In this document: in pieces, positions 26,327-33,809 of the stretch
How positions within the stretch are numbered: the first letter of the stretch is position 1
Layout: every line of letters begins with the position of its first letter
The notes under the pieces: model-generated
Databases searched by the model: none
Told to the model about the DNA's origin: nothing
Seen by the model: only the letters and a program-made list of their open reading frames with translations
Program-made: the position numbers and the translations under genes
DNA from: Chamaesiphon sp. 336R_metabinner_41
Lineage (GTDB): Bacteria > Cyanobacteriota > Cyanobacteriia > Cyanobacteriales > Chamaesiphonaceae
Assembly (NCBI GenBank): GCA_025359915.1
Contig: JANYDE010000092.1
Coordinates: forward strand, 1 to 51,488
Length of the DNA stretch: 51,488 bases
Direction: 5' to 3'

Positions 26327-27859
26327 ATGCAGCAGATAGTTCAAAAGCAACAGCCGATTGCGACAACGTTTGGATGGTTATTTCTACAACTACTAACAAC
26401 GATTCCAGCTCAGGCACAGCCAGCACAATTCACCGCACCACCGCCACCCCCACCACCATTACCAGCCGTCTGTGCGAATCAGCTCCCAACTGCAATTAAT
26501 AGTATTATCGATCGACCCGAATTGCGTCGCTATCGCTGGGGCATCGTCATTAAAGAATTAAATGGAACAAATCCGATCTATAATCATGATGGCGATCGAT
26601 TATTCATTCCCGCTTCTAACGTCAAATTAATTACTACCGCCGTCGCTCTGCGCCAACTAGGTGCAACAACTAGATTACGCACATCAGTCTACAAACTCCC
26701 ATCTACAGGCAATAGCTCGAATCTATTAGTCGTCGGTAGAGGCGATCCTAGTTTGACAATAACAGGATTGCAATCGATCGCGCAACAACTCAAACAGCGC
26801 GGCGAAAGACAAATCGGGCAAATTAGTTTCGACGATAGTTATTTTCGTGGTGAGCAGATTAACGGCGATTGGGAATGGGGCGATTTATCCACCGATTACG
26901 CGCCAGCGATTAATAGTTTGATGCTCAATCAAAACTCTAATCCGCTCATCGTCAGTCAACAGCAAATCGGGATGCCTCTTCAATATGCATGGAAAAATTC
27001 CAGTTTAAATAATTGGCAAGTAGATAATCAAAGTTTGACGGTACCAGCTAATCAAAATAGTAACATAAATGCGTTCAGCTCTGCTGTACCGAAGGTAATC
27101 GCCAGTTTTGGGAAGCCGACAGTAAAATTAACAGGTAAACTAGCTTTCAATACCAATCCAACCCAAATAGATTTACCAGTACTAAATCCTGTCGAATCAT
27201 TTATCACTGGATTTCGACAGAGTTTAACTAAGTCTGAAATCACTATTGGCACTACCAGGATAGTCACCGGACAGAATACGATTAGCTTACCAGAAATTGC
27301 CGCGATCGATTCACCGCCAATAGCTGAATTAATTAACGAAACCAATCAAAAGAGTAATAACGTCTACGCCGAAGTACTGCTAAGATCGATCGGACATACT
27401 CATCCCGAACATGCTACTAGTAATGAAGATACTAGTAATCTAGGTATCGCCTTAGTCAAACAACGTCTCACTGAAATGGGAGTAGATCCCCAATCATATC
27501 GAATTAGTGATGGATCTGGTTTATCTCGACATAATTTAGTCGCACCGATTTCTTTTGTTCAACTATTGTCAGCAATGGAAAGAACACCAACCGGACAAAT
27601 TTATCGTGATTCTCTCCCCCTATCGGGAGTGAGTGGTAGTCTAAGAAATCGAATGAAAGGAACTTTAGCACAAGGAATAGTTCGGGCAAAAACTGGAAGC
27701 ATGAGCGGTGTTGTCAGCTTGTCGGGTTATATTAATCCACCCGAATATTCACCATTAGTATTTAGTATCATTTTGAATCAACACGATCGATCTACATCAC
27801 AGATGGTTAAGATAGTTGATGAAATTATGGTGCTGTTAGCAAGAGTAAAAAAATGCTAA
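26327..27859 (+). CDS. dacB: D-alanyl-D-alanine carboxypeptidase/PBP4 (DacB type), 510 aa
   Basis: A class C low-mass penicillin-binding protein trimming or cross-linking peptidoglycan in the periplasm. An N-terminal signal peptide is visible (hydrophobic TTFGWLFLQLLTTIPAQA, cleavage after AQA). The catalytic tetrad is PASNVK (Ser-x-x-Lys), the second motif DGSGLSRHN and the third KTG in RAKTGSMSGV. A proline run (TAPPPPPPPLP) links the signal peptide to the enzyme. The ATG at 26327 was preferred; a GTG at 26300 would add nine residues ahead of the signal peptide. The gene has no clear operon partner. Confidence 0.93.
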   Translation: MQQIVQKQQPIATTFGWLFLQLLTTIPAQAQPAQFTAPPPPPPPLPAVCANQLPTAINSIIDRPELRRYRWGIVIKELNGTNPIYNHDGDRLFIPASNVKLITTAVALRQLGATTRLRTSVYKLPSTGNSSNLLVVGRGDPSLTITGLQSIAQQLKQRGERQIGQISFDDSYFRGEQINGDWEWGDLSTDYAPAINSLMLNQNSNPLIVSQQQIGMPLQYAWKNSSLNNWQVDNQSLTVPANQNSNINAFSSAVPKVIASFGKPTVKLTGKLAFNTNPTQIDLPVLNPVESFITGFRQSLTKSEITIGTTRIVTGQNTISLPEIAAIDSPPIAELINETNQKSNNVYAEVLLRSIGHTHPEHATSNEDTSNLGIALVKQRLTEMGVDPQSYRISDGSGLSRHNLVAPISFVQLLSAMERTPTGQIYRDSLPLSGVSGSLRNRMKGTLAQGIVRAKTGSMSGVVSLSGYINPPEYSPLVFSIILNQHDRSTSQMVKIVDEIMVLLARVKKC

Positions 27860-27867
27860 TTCGATTG

Positions 27868-27996
27868 CCGCACGATTGAAATCTTCGCTCGTATTGCGAA
27901 GTCCGCCTTCTCTACGAGACACTACGCGAACGCGGACTGAGATTTCTTATTCGGCAAAGGCTTTACTTTGCATTATGAGCGGTATTTTCAACCGCT
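27868..27996. repeat. Two-hairpin repeat, copy A
   Basis: Begins CCGCACGATTGAAATC and ends GCGGTATTTTCAACCGCT. It resembles copies B-D but is longer because the first inner hairpin carries an insertion (tctctacgagacactacgcgaac). The outer ends can pair. Confidence 0.7.
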
Positions 27997-28036
27997 AACA
28001 AATCTATTGCTATGTCGAGCGATATCAACACAAAAT

Positions 28037-28077
28037 AATGACCAGAGATCGATCGAAATGACGGATCGCTGGTCATT
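28037..28077. terminator. Hairpin downstream of hspA, likely terminator
   Basis: AATGACCAG (28037-28045) pairs with CTGGTCATT (28069-28077). It lies 10 bp beyond the hspA stop codon on the minus strand. Confidence 0.5.
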
Positions 28078-28086
28078 AACTAGATA

Positions 28087-28530
28087 TTAGCCAACATTTA
28101 CTTTAACAATTTTGTTTTTCTCCTCCTCTGCTTTAGGCAAAACTAGCTTGAGAATACCGTCTTTATAGTCTGCCTGAACATTGGTATTTTGAATCCGTAC
28201 AGGTAGCGGAATTACCCGCTGAAAACGACCATAGCGGAATTCGCTGCGAGTCATCCCTTTATCTTCCGTTACCGTTTCTTCTTTGCGCTCACCACTAACA
28301 GAAACCGTATCAGCAGTTACTTGAATATCAATATCTTCGGCACTCATGCCTGGTGCTTCCAGACTCAAATAAATTGCTTCAGGTGTTTCCTGTAATTCAG
28401 CAGCCGGAACAAAGGATTGAAGAGAATTTTTACCTTCACCATTAGTTGTATTGAGCGTATCAAACAAACGGTTCATACTCCGTTGTAAGTAATCAGTCTC
28501 TTCAAATGGTTGCCAACGAATCAGAGCCAT
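28087..28530 (-). CDS. hspA: Small heat-shock protein Hsp20/alpha-crystallin, 147 aa
   Basis: An ATP-independent holdase. The alpha-crystallin domain runs from VPAAELQETPEAIYLSLEAPG to GILKLVLPKAEEEK; the conserved beta-strands are SVSGERKEE, RFQRVIPLPV and YKDGILKLVLP. The protein starts MALIRWQPFEETD, typical of cyanobacterial HspA/Hsp17. The start is fixed by AAAAGG centred 8 nt upstream of the ATG at 28530; an upstream GTG frame would extend it by only three residues and lacks a binding site. The same AAAAGG is paired into a weak hairpin in the leader, so translation is probably temperature-controlled (see 28539). A hairpin terminator follows. Confidence 0.95.
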   Translation of the reverse strand: MALIRWQPFEETDYLQRSMNRLFDTLNTTNGEGKNSLQSFVPAAELQETPEAIYLSLEAPGMSAEDIDIQVTADTVSVSGERKEETVTEDKGMTRSEFRYGRFQRVIPLPVRIQNTNVQADYKDGILKLVLPKAEEEKNKIVKVNVG

Positions 28531-28538
28531 AACAATCA

Positions 28539-28554
28539 CCTTTTATATAAAAAA
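28539..28554 (-). promoter_or_regulatory. Putative FourU-like RNA thermometer on the hspA leader
   Basis: On the minus strand UUUUUU (28554-28549) can pair with AAAAGG (28544-28539) around a 4-nt AUAU loop, giving four A-U and two G-U pairs. AAAAGG is the ribosome binding site. This weak helix would melt on heating. Thermometers of this kind are known for cyanobacterial hsp17/hspA leaders. Confidence 0.55.
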
Positions 28555-28691
28555 ACTACTCATCGCTTAACGACTTGCTTTTAATTTAGCGCGACTCTTT
28601 GGCGGTCGTAGTTCGGTTCTCTGGAATTATCAAAGTGGTTTTTACCGAACAATGATCGAAAGTAGTAGTAGCTTCATAGTTCGATCGAGTT

Positions 28692-28799
28692 CCGCACGAT
28701 TAAAATCGTCGCTCATGTTGCGAAGTCCGCCTTCGCGGACTGAGATTTCTTAACCCGCGAAGGCGGGTTTTGCACCATGAGCGGCGATCTCAACCGCTG
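28692..28799. repeat. Two-hairpin repeat, copy B
   Basis: Outer arms AAATCGTCGCTCATG and CATGAGCGGCGATCT pair and enclose two hairpins: GTCCGCCTTCGCGGAC and AACCCGCGAAGGCGGGTT. It ends 81 bp before the transposase start. Confidence 0.8.
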
Positions 28800-28879
28800 A
28801 CTTATCTAGCACGATCGATCTCCCACTCAATTTGGGCATATTAAGATTGTCAATTTTAGAGCGATTCGCGCTCGTCAAA

Positions 28880-29287
28880 ATGCCCTCAAATTTTACCCGC
28901 ATCTATATTCACCATATCTGGTCAACTTGGGATAGACAACCGATGTTAATTCCAGAAGTTCGAGATGGGGCGTACAAGGTAATTCGAGAAGAATGTAAAT
29001 CTTTGAACTGCGAAATAATTAGAATTGGTGGGATTAGCGACCACGTTCATTTGCTGGCAACTTTGAATCCAACTATTTCACTTGCGGATTTTGTCAAGCA
29101 GGTGAAGGGGAGTTCTTCACATTTTATCAACCATGAGATTCGACCAGATTTCTTGTTCAAATGGCAGGGGAGTTATGGTGCTTTGACGGTGAGTAAGAGT
29201 GGGGTGGATGATTTGTGTGAATATATCGATCGGCAGGAGGAACATCATCGGCGGAAGTCTTTGATTCCTGATTGGGAGCCGATTTAG
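28880..29287 (+). CDS. tnpA: IS200/IS605-type Y1 transposase TnpA, 135 aa
   Basis: A single-strand-specific HUH transposase. The HUH motif is His-Val-His in GISDHVHLLATL, and the nucleophilic Tyr is in CEYIDRQEEHHRR. It starts MPSNFTRIYIHHIWSTWDRQ, typical of the IS200 group (about 130-150 aa). The ATG at 28880 is preferred to a TTG at 28832, which would add 16 unrelated residues. The frame is intact and both motifs are present, so the enzyme may be active. There is no TnpB partner. It lies between two copies of a two-hairpin repeat. Confidence 0.9.
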   Translation: MPSNFTRIYIHHIWSTWDRQPMLIPEVRDGAYKVIREECKSLNCEIIRIGGISDHVHLLATLNPTISLADFVKQVKGSSSHFINHEIRPDFLFKWQGSYGALTVSKSGVDDLCEYIDRQEEHHRRKSLIPDWEPI

Positions 29288-29303
29288 ATCGCACTATCGA
29301 ATA

Positions 29304-29411
29304 CCGCACGATTGAAATCGTCGCTGGTGTTGCGAAGTCCGCCTGCGCGGACTGGGATTTCTTAATCTGTGTAGGCGGGTTTTACATCATGAGCGGCGGT
29401 TTTAACCGCTG
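29304..29411. repeat. Two-hairpin repeat, copy C
   Basis: Starts 17 bp after the transposase stop codon. The first hairpin GTCCGCCTGCGCGGAC is intact; the second is degraded (aatctgtgtaggcgggttt). The outer arms pair less well than in copy B. Confidence 0.75.
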
Positions 29412-29443
29412 ACGAATCTGGTTTAAGTAAAATTAAATATCAT

Positions 29444-29695
29444 GACAACGATGAAGATGAATATGTGAGCAGGCGAGCATTACTCGCTCTTGGGAGAATG
29501 AAATCACCACAGGCAGAAGCTTTAGCTGAGAAGTCATGGGCAACTGGCGAAGAGTACCAACGAATCGCTGCCTTGTGGGTGTTAAATGATATTTCATCCA
29601 ATAAACTACCTGAATATCTCCAAAAAGCTATAGAAGATGGTAGACACTTCGTTCTCAAAAATGCCCATCAAATCCAGGAATTGGTCGAACCATAG
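29444..29695 (+). pseudogene. HEAT-repeat protein, C-terminal remnant
   Basis: The frame reads DNDEDEYVSRRALLALGRMK and then WATGEEYQRIAALWVLNDI, two helical hairpins of a HEAT-repeat protein, and ends at TAG 29695. There is no credible start: the frame is open upstream into repeat copy C, and the first in-frame candidate is a GTG at 29465. The N-terminal part of the gene is absent on the other side of the element, so it was probably lost to the insertion or a linked deletion. Family identity is by recalled similarity only. Confidence 0.5.
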
Positions 29696-29711
29696 ATTTA
29701 TTAATCGAATA

Positions 29712-29815
29712 CGCACGATTGAAATCGTCGCTCATGCTGCAAAGTCCGCCTACGCGGACTAATATCCCTAACCCGCGAAGGCGGGTTTCGCATCACGAGC
29801 GGCGGTTTCAACCGC
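29712..29815. repeat. Two-hairpin repeat, copy D
   Basis: Both inner hairpins are intact (GTCCGCCTACGCGGAC and AACCCGCGAAGGCGGGTT). The first differs from B and C only in its loop. It lies 24 bp from the alaS stop codon. Confidence 0.75.
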
Positions 29816-29839
29816 ACGCCATCCCCGCCATACCCACCA

Positions 29840-32476
29840 TCAACCCAAACCACTCTCCAACTCCGCCTTAGCCACCCCTAAAGCCTCCTTCACCTTACTC
29901 GCATCCCGTCCCCCAGCCTGAGCCAAATTCGGTCGCCCACCGCCGCCACCGCCGCAAATCTTGGCGATATTACCGATAAACTTCCCAGCCTGTAAACCCT
30001 TCCCATTTACTCCCTTACTAAAAGCCGCCACCAAACTCACCTTATCTGATTCGGGAATTGATGCTAGCACGATCGCGCCTTCTCCAAGTTTATTTAATAA
30101 CCGTTCCGCCGCAGTTTGGAGCGCATTGGCATCGACATCACCAAGTTCGGCAATAATGATTTTAAACTCGCCAATAGTTTGGGCTTGAGTTAGTAATTGC
30201 TCGGATTTAGCGATCGCCAATTCACCTTTTACTGTCTCCAATTGCTTCTGATTAGCTTTGAGTTCGGATTGCATTGTCGAGATGCGATCGAGAATTTCTT
30301 CTGGTTTAGCTTTAAATCGATCGCTCAATTCTTTGACTACTCGATCTCGCACATTGAGATAGTCTAAAATTGCATTACCCGCCACAGCTTCAATCCGCCG
30401 CACTCCCGCAGCAACTCCCGCTTCACTGATGATTTTAAATGCCCCAATTTCGGCGGTATTATTCACATGAATACCCCCACACAATTCCATCGATACACCA
30501 GGAAAATCGATCACGCGAACTTCATCGCCGTATTTTTCACCAAACATCGCTACGGCACCTTTTGCTCTAGCTGATGCGATCGGCATCACTTCAATATCTG
30601 CCACGTGAGCTTCAGTAATCCAATTATTCACCAATTCTTCTACCTGTTGAACTTCCGCAGATGTGAGGGCGCGGGGACAGTTGAAATCGAACCGCAATCG
30701 ATCGAAGGAAACTAACGAACCTGCTTGTGAAATCTCAGGATCGACAAGTTTTTTTAATGCTGCTTGGAGGAGGTGAGTCGCGGTATGATTTGCTTGAGCG
30801 CGACGACGAGCACCTGTGTCAATTTGCGCGGTGATTGTATCGCCGACTCGTAGACTTCCACGCTCGATTGTGCCAAAGTGAACGAAGAAAGCTGATTCTT
30901 TTTTGACATCATTAATGCTGACTAATGAGTTTTCACCTGAGATGTAACCTCGATCGCCAACTTGTCCACCAGATTCGGCATAAAAGGGACTCTTATCTAA
31001 AACAATTTGGACATTCGCACCAGTATTTACTTCATCGCGAACTTCACCATCTAATAATAATGCCACTACTTGAGCGGTACTATTGAGTTGGTGATAACCG
31101 ATAAAATCAGTCGCTTTAATCGTATTCGCGAGGGTATCTAAAGAACCTTGAACCGTGAGATCGATCGATTCTACTGCACCACGCGATCGAACTTTCTGAA
31201 TCTCCATCTCGGCATTAAACCCAGTTTCATCAACAGTTAAACCCTGTTCTTCAGCGACTTCTTGGGTCAATTCCAGCGGAAAACCATGAGTATCAAATAG
31301 CGTAAACGCATCCTTACCCGAAATCTCCTTTACGCCCTGACTAAGCGCGTCCGCAATAATATTCGCCAGTAACTTCTCGCCATTCCCCAGGGTTTTGAGA
31401 AACTGAACTTCCTCCCGCAGCAGTTCCGCCTTAATCTTCTCTGCCTTCTCCCGTACATTCGGATAGGCAACTTCCGACATCGCGATCGCACTTTCGGCTA
31501 CCTTAGTCGTAAATTCAGCATCAATGCCAATCAATCGCCCATGCCGCACCACTCGCCGAATTAACCGCCGTAAAACATAACCCCGCCCAGTATTTTCAGC
31601 GCGAATTCCATCGGCAATCATGTGTACAACCGCCCGAACGTGATCGCCAATTACCTTCAACGAAGTCTTAGTTTTTTCATCACTACTAAAATAATCAATT
31701 CCCGCAATATCCGCCGCAGTTTGGACGATCGGAAAAATCAGATCCGTCTCATAATTATTCGGCACATCTTGAAGGATTTGCGCCATCCGCTCCAAACCCA
31801 TCCCCGTATCGATGTTCTTGTTCGCTAACGGCGTGAGCTTGCCATCAACATCGCGGTTGTACTGCATGAACACCAGATTATAAAACTCAATAAATCTGCT
31901 GTCATCCTCCAAATCGATATGCTCATTCCCCAATTCGGGATGGAAATCATAATAAAGCTCAGAGCATGGCCCACAAGGGCCTGTAGGCCCCGACACCCAA
32001 AAATTGTCATCAGCACCCAACCGCTTAATCCGCAGGGGATTCACGCCAATCTTGTCCCGCCAGATCGCAAAAGCCTCATCGTCATCCTCAAACACGCTGA
32101 CCACCAACCGCTCTGGTGGCAGATTGAACACTTTCGTCGATATTTCCCAACCCCATTCGATCGCTTGTTCCTTAAAATAGTCCCCAAAGCTAAAATTGCC
32201 CAACATCTCAAAAAACGTATGATGCCGCGCCGTCCGCCCCACATTCTCGATATCATTGGTACGGATACATTTCTGCGAAGTCGTCGCACGGGGAAAGTCT
32301 GGCTGACGTTGACCCAAGAAGATCGGCTTAAATGGTAACATCCCCGCGATCGTCAATAACACCGTCGGATCTTCTGGCACCAAGGAGCCACTCGGCAACG
32401 GCTGATGTCCCCGCTGGCTATAAAAATCGAGGAAGGCTTGACGTATCTCGGCACCACTGAGTTTGAGAGCAGACAT
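29840..32476 (-). CDS. alaS: Alanyl-tRNA synthetase, 878 aa
   Basis: Charges tRNA-Ala. The class II core begins with [19 protein letters not shown] and has motif 2-like [17 protein letters not shown] and motif 3 [12 protein letters not shown]. The editing domain has [11 protein letters not shown] (HxxxH zinc site) and [13 protein letters not shown]. The C-terminal DHHA1-type domain ends with the [15 protein letters not shown] glycine signature. Length is normal for the family. It begins at ATG 32476 (MSALKLSG), 114 bp from the divergent brnT. There is no visible operon partner. Confidence 0.97.
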   Translation of the reverse strand: MSALKLSGAEIRQAFLDFYSQRGHQPLPSGSLVPEDPTVLLTIAGMLPFKPIFLGQRQPDFPRATTSQKCIRTNDIENVGRTARHHTFFEMLGNFSFGDYFKEQAIEWGWEISTKVFNLPPERLVVSVFEDDDEAFAIWRDKIGVNPLRIKRLGADDNFWVSGPTGPCGPCSELYYDFHPELGNEHIDLEDDSRFIEFYNLVFMQYNRDVDGKLTPLANKNIDTGMGLERMAQILQDVPNNYETDLIFPIVQTAADIAGIDYFSSDEKTKTSLKVIGDHVRAVVHMIADGIRAENTGRGYVLRRLIRRVVRHGRLIGIDAEFTTKVAESAIAMSEVAYPNVREKAEKIKAELLREEVQFLKTLGNGEKLLANIIADALSQGVKEISGKDAFTLFDTHGFPLELTQEVAEEQGLTVDETGFNAEMEIQKVRSRGAVESIDLTVQGSLDTLANTIKATDFIGYHQLNSTAQVVALLLDGEVRDEVNTGANVQIVLDKSPFYAESGGQVGDRGYISGENSLVSINDVKKESAFFVHFGTIERGSLRVGDTITAQIDTGARRRAQANHTATHLLQAALKKLVDPEISQAGSLVSFDRLRFDFNCPRALTSAEVQQVEELVNNWITEAHVADIEVMPIASARAKGAVAMFGEKYGDEVRVIDFPGVSMELCGGIHVNNTAEIGAFKIISEAGVAAGVRRIEAVAGNAILDYLNVRDRVVKELSDRFKAKPEEILDRISTMQSELKANQKQLETVKGELAIAKSEQLLTQAQTIGEFKIIIAELGDVDANALQTAAERLLNKLGEGAIVLASIPESDKVSLVAAFSKGVNGKGLQAGKFIGNIAKICGGGGGGRPNLAQAGGRDASKVKEALGVAKAELESGLG

Positions 32477-32530
32477 AAAAATTTTAAATAGGGACGGCAG
32501 TATAGTAGCTATCCCTCTATTGTGCCATTT

Positions 32531-32560
32531 TTGGCTTCAGCAATAACAATCTGCTAAAAT
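32531..32560 (+). promoter_or_regulatory. Putative promoter of the BrnT toxin-antitoxin operon
   Basis: TTGGCT (32531-32536) and TAAAAT (32555-32560) with an 18-nt spacer, about 30 bp before the brnT ATG at 32591. Confidence 0.45.
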
Positions 32561-32590
32561 GCCAGCGTCGTCAGTCATGAAAGCTTCTGC

Positions 32591-32866
32591 ATGGAATTTG
32601 AGTGGAACCCAGATAAAGCTGCTATCAATTTGAGCAAGCATGGTATCTCTTTCCAGGAAGCCGCAACCGTATTTGATGACTCGTTATCTGCGACATTTCC
32701 CGACTCGGATCATTCTATCGGCGAAAACCGCTACGTTATAATTGGGATGTCTAGTTCGGGACGATTATTGGTTGTCTCCCATACTGACAGAGAAGATCGG
32801 ACTCGGATCATTAGTGCAAGAACAGCTACTCGCCCAGAAAAGAGGTTTTATGAAGAAGGAAGTTGA
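32591..32866 (+). CDS. brnT: BrnT-family ribonuclease toxin, 91 aa
   Basis: The toxin of a type II toxin-antitoxin pair; BrnT proteins have a RelE-like fold and cleave RNA. The start MEFEWNPDKAAINLSKHGISF is the family signature, and FDDS, VVSHTD and RIISARTAT follow, with a conserved Arg/Tyr end (RFYEEG). Length is normal. The ATG at 32591 follows a good promoter. The toxin stop codon lies 17 bp inside the next gene, so the two are co-translated. Confidence 0.9.
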   Translation: MEFEWNPDKAAINLSKHGISFQEAATVFDDSLSATFPDSDHSIGENRYVIIGMSSSGRLLVVSHTDREDRTRIISARTATRPEKRFYEEGS

Positions 32867-33089
32867 CGAATTAGAAGATGAATTACGCCCTGAATATGAT
32901 TTTGCTGCGATGCAGGGAGGTGTCAGAGGTAAATACGTTCAGCGATATCAATCTGGAACAAATTTGGTTCTTTTAGATCCCGATATTGCAAAAGCCTTTC
33001 CAACGGACGCATCTGTCAATGAAGCATTGCGATTGTTACTCCAAATTGCCGATCGACAGCAGTTAAATAGCCCAGTTGGAGCCGATTGA
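32850..33089 (+). CDS. Antitoxin of the BrnT pair, 79 aa
   Basis: A small acidic protein with RPEYDFAAMQGGVRGKYVQRY and NLVLLDPDIAKAFPTDASVNEALRLLL. This layout recurs next to cyanobacterial toxins and does not resemble classical BrnA, whose ribbon-helix-helix is different. The start at ATG 32850 is set by AGAGG 5 bp upstream; a longer frame from 32742 would lie almost wholly inside brnT. The C-terminal half (VNEALRLLLQIA) could be a DNA-binding helix. Partner role is inferred from the overlap. Confidence 0.82.
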   Translation: MKKEVDELEDELRPEYDFAAMQGGVRGKYVQRYQSGTNLVLLDPDIAKAFPTDASVNEALRLLLQIADRQQLNSPVGAD

Positions 33090-33211
33090 GAAAAACAATT
33101 TGGGCGCATCTAGCGGTTGTGAAACAATTTGCAAAATTGAAAGAAAAACATCCTGATTTTACCAATTAGCATCTGGAGTATAAGACATAAACTTAATTGG
33201 TACGATTTGTA

Positions 33212-33388
33212 ATGTCCGCAATAATAGCAGCGATTTTAGCGATACCCCTATTTTTCATGACAGGATTAGCTCCCATCTTAGGAATATTCGCAGGGATTGG
33301 AGCATTTTTGACGGCTGGATTAAGTGCAATACTTGGAATATTCGCACCGATTAGTATATTTTTTGGTGGTTTGTTGCTGAAGGGGTGA
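33212..33388 (+). CDS. Small hydrophobic protein, 58 aa
   Basis: An unrecognised protein that is almost wholly hydrophobic and glycine-rich, with two near-repeats, PILGIFAG and AILGIFAP, about 20 residues apart. It would form two membrane helices. The ATG at 33212 was preferred to a TTG at 33197. No ribosome binding site is clear. It lies 122 bp after the antitoxin gene in the same direction. A perfect hairpin starts inside the coding region and includes the stop codon. It could be a membrane peptide toxin, a small membrane-complex subunit, or a non-coding accident. Confidence 0.45.
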   Translation: MSAIIAAILAIPLFFMTGLAPILGIFAGIGAFLTAGLSAILGIFAPISIFFGGLLLKG

Positions 33389-33403
33389 CAAGCACCCCTT
33401 CAG
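33377..33403 (+). terminator. Hairpin spanning the stop codon of the small hydrophobic gene
   Basis: CTGAAGGGGTG (33377-33387) pairs perfectly with CACCCCTTCAG (33393-33403) around a 5-nt loop; the stop codon TGA is within it. A short T-rich stretch (GTATTTT) follows, so it is a plausible terminator. Confidence 0.65.
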
Positions 33404-33409
33404 GTATTT

Positions 33410-33760
33410 TACTCGATCGATTAGCAATGTCAGTTATTCGATCGAACCTTCAGCTACTTGAGATTCGATCGCGATGTGTCGTTTGGGATAATCTTTGAAT
33501 TCGATCGATCGGTTAGTTATTCGATCGAGCCTTCAGATGCTTGAGATTCGATCGCGGTGTGTAGCTTGGGATAGTATTGGGATTCGATCGATCGCTTAGT
33601 TATTCGATCGAGTCTTCAGATAATTGAGATTCGATCATGGTGTGTAGATTGGGATAGTCTTGGGATTCGATTGATCGGTTAGTTATTCGATCGAGTCTTC
33701 AGATCCTTGAGATTCGATCGTGGTGTGTAGATTGGGATAGTATTGGAATTCGATCGATCT
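33410..33760. repeat. Tandem repeat, 83-bp unit, about four copies
   Basis: The word GTTATTCGATCGA recurs at 33433, 33516, 33599 and 33682, exactly 83 bp apart. Each unit continues with a cttcag...ttgagattcgatc core and ggtgtgtag-like and gggatagt-like words, ending in aattcgatcgatc. Copies differ by a few substitutions. The unit length is not a multiple of three, so a coding role is unlikely. It fills the gap between the small hydrophobic gene and larC. Confidence 0.85.
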
Positions 33761-33809
33761 TTGATATCGATAACTGACTCAATTATTAGAATTGCAATAA
33801 TCGATCCTA

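Larger units (their letters stand above)
28692..29411 (+). mobile_element. IS200-type element (or PATE-like unit) bounded by repeats B and C
   Basis: The transposase gene lies between two same-orientation copies of the two-hairpin repeat. The whole is 720 bp, near the usual size of IS200 elements, whose ends are subterminal hairpins in direct orientation. Exact ends and cleavage sites cannot be fixed without comparing an empty site. Confidence 0.55.

Noticed and set aside
28832-28879. Upstream TTG start of the IS200-type transposase
   Set aside because: The added 16 residues have no family similarity; the inner ATG matches the usual N-terminus.
27868-29815. The four spaced hairpin repeats as a CRISPR-like array
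   Set aside because: Copies are about 105-130 bp, widely and unevenly spaced with genes between them, and have internal palindromes; no cas genes are present.
32742-32849. Longer start of the antitoxin frame
   Set aside because: It would lie almost wholly within brnT in another frame; the ATG at 32850 has a proper ribosome binding site.
33086-33169. A 27-codon frame after the antitoxin stop (KQFAKLKEKHPDFTN)
   Set aside because: It starts with TTG inside the previous stop codon, has no ribosome binding site and no recognisable family.
33410-33760. The 83-bp tandem repeat as a CRISPR array
   Set aside because: The whole unit is repeated with no unique spacers and no cas genes are present.
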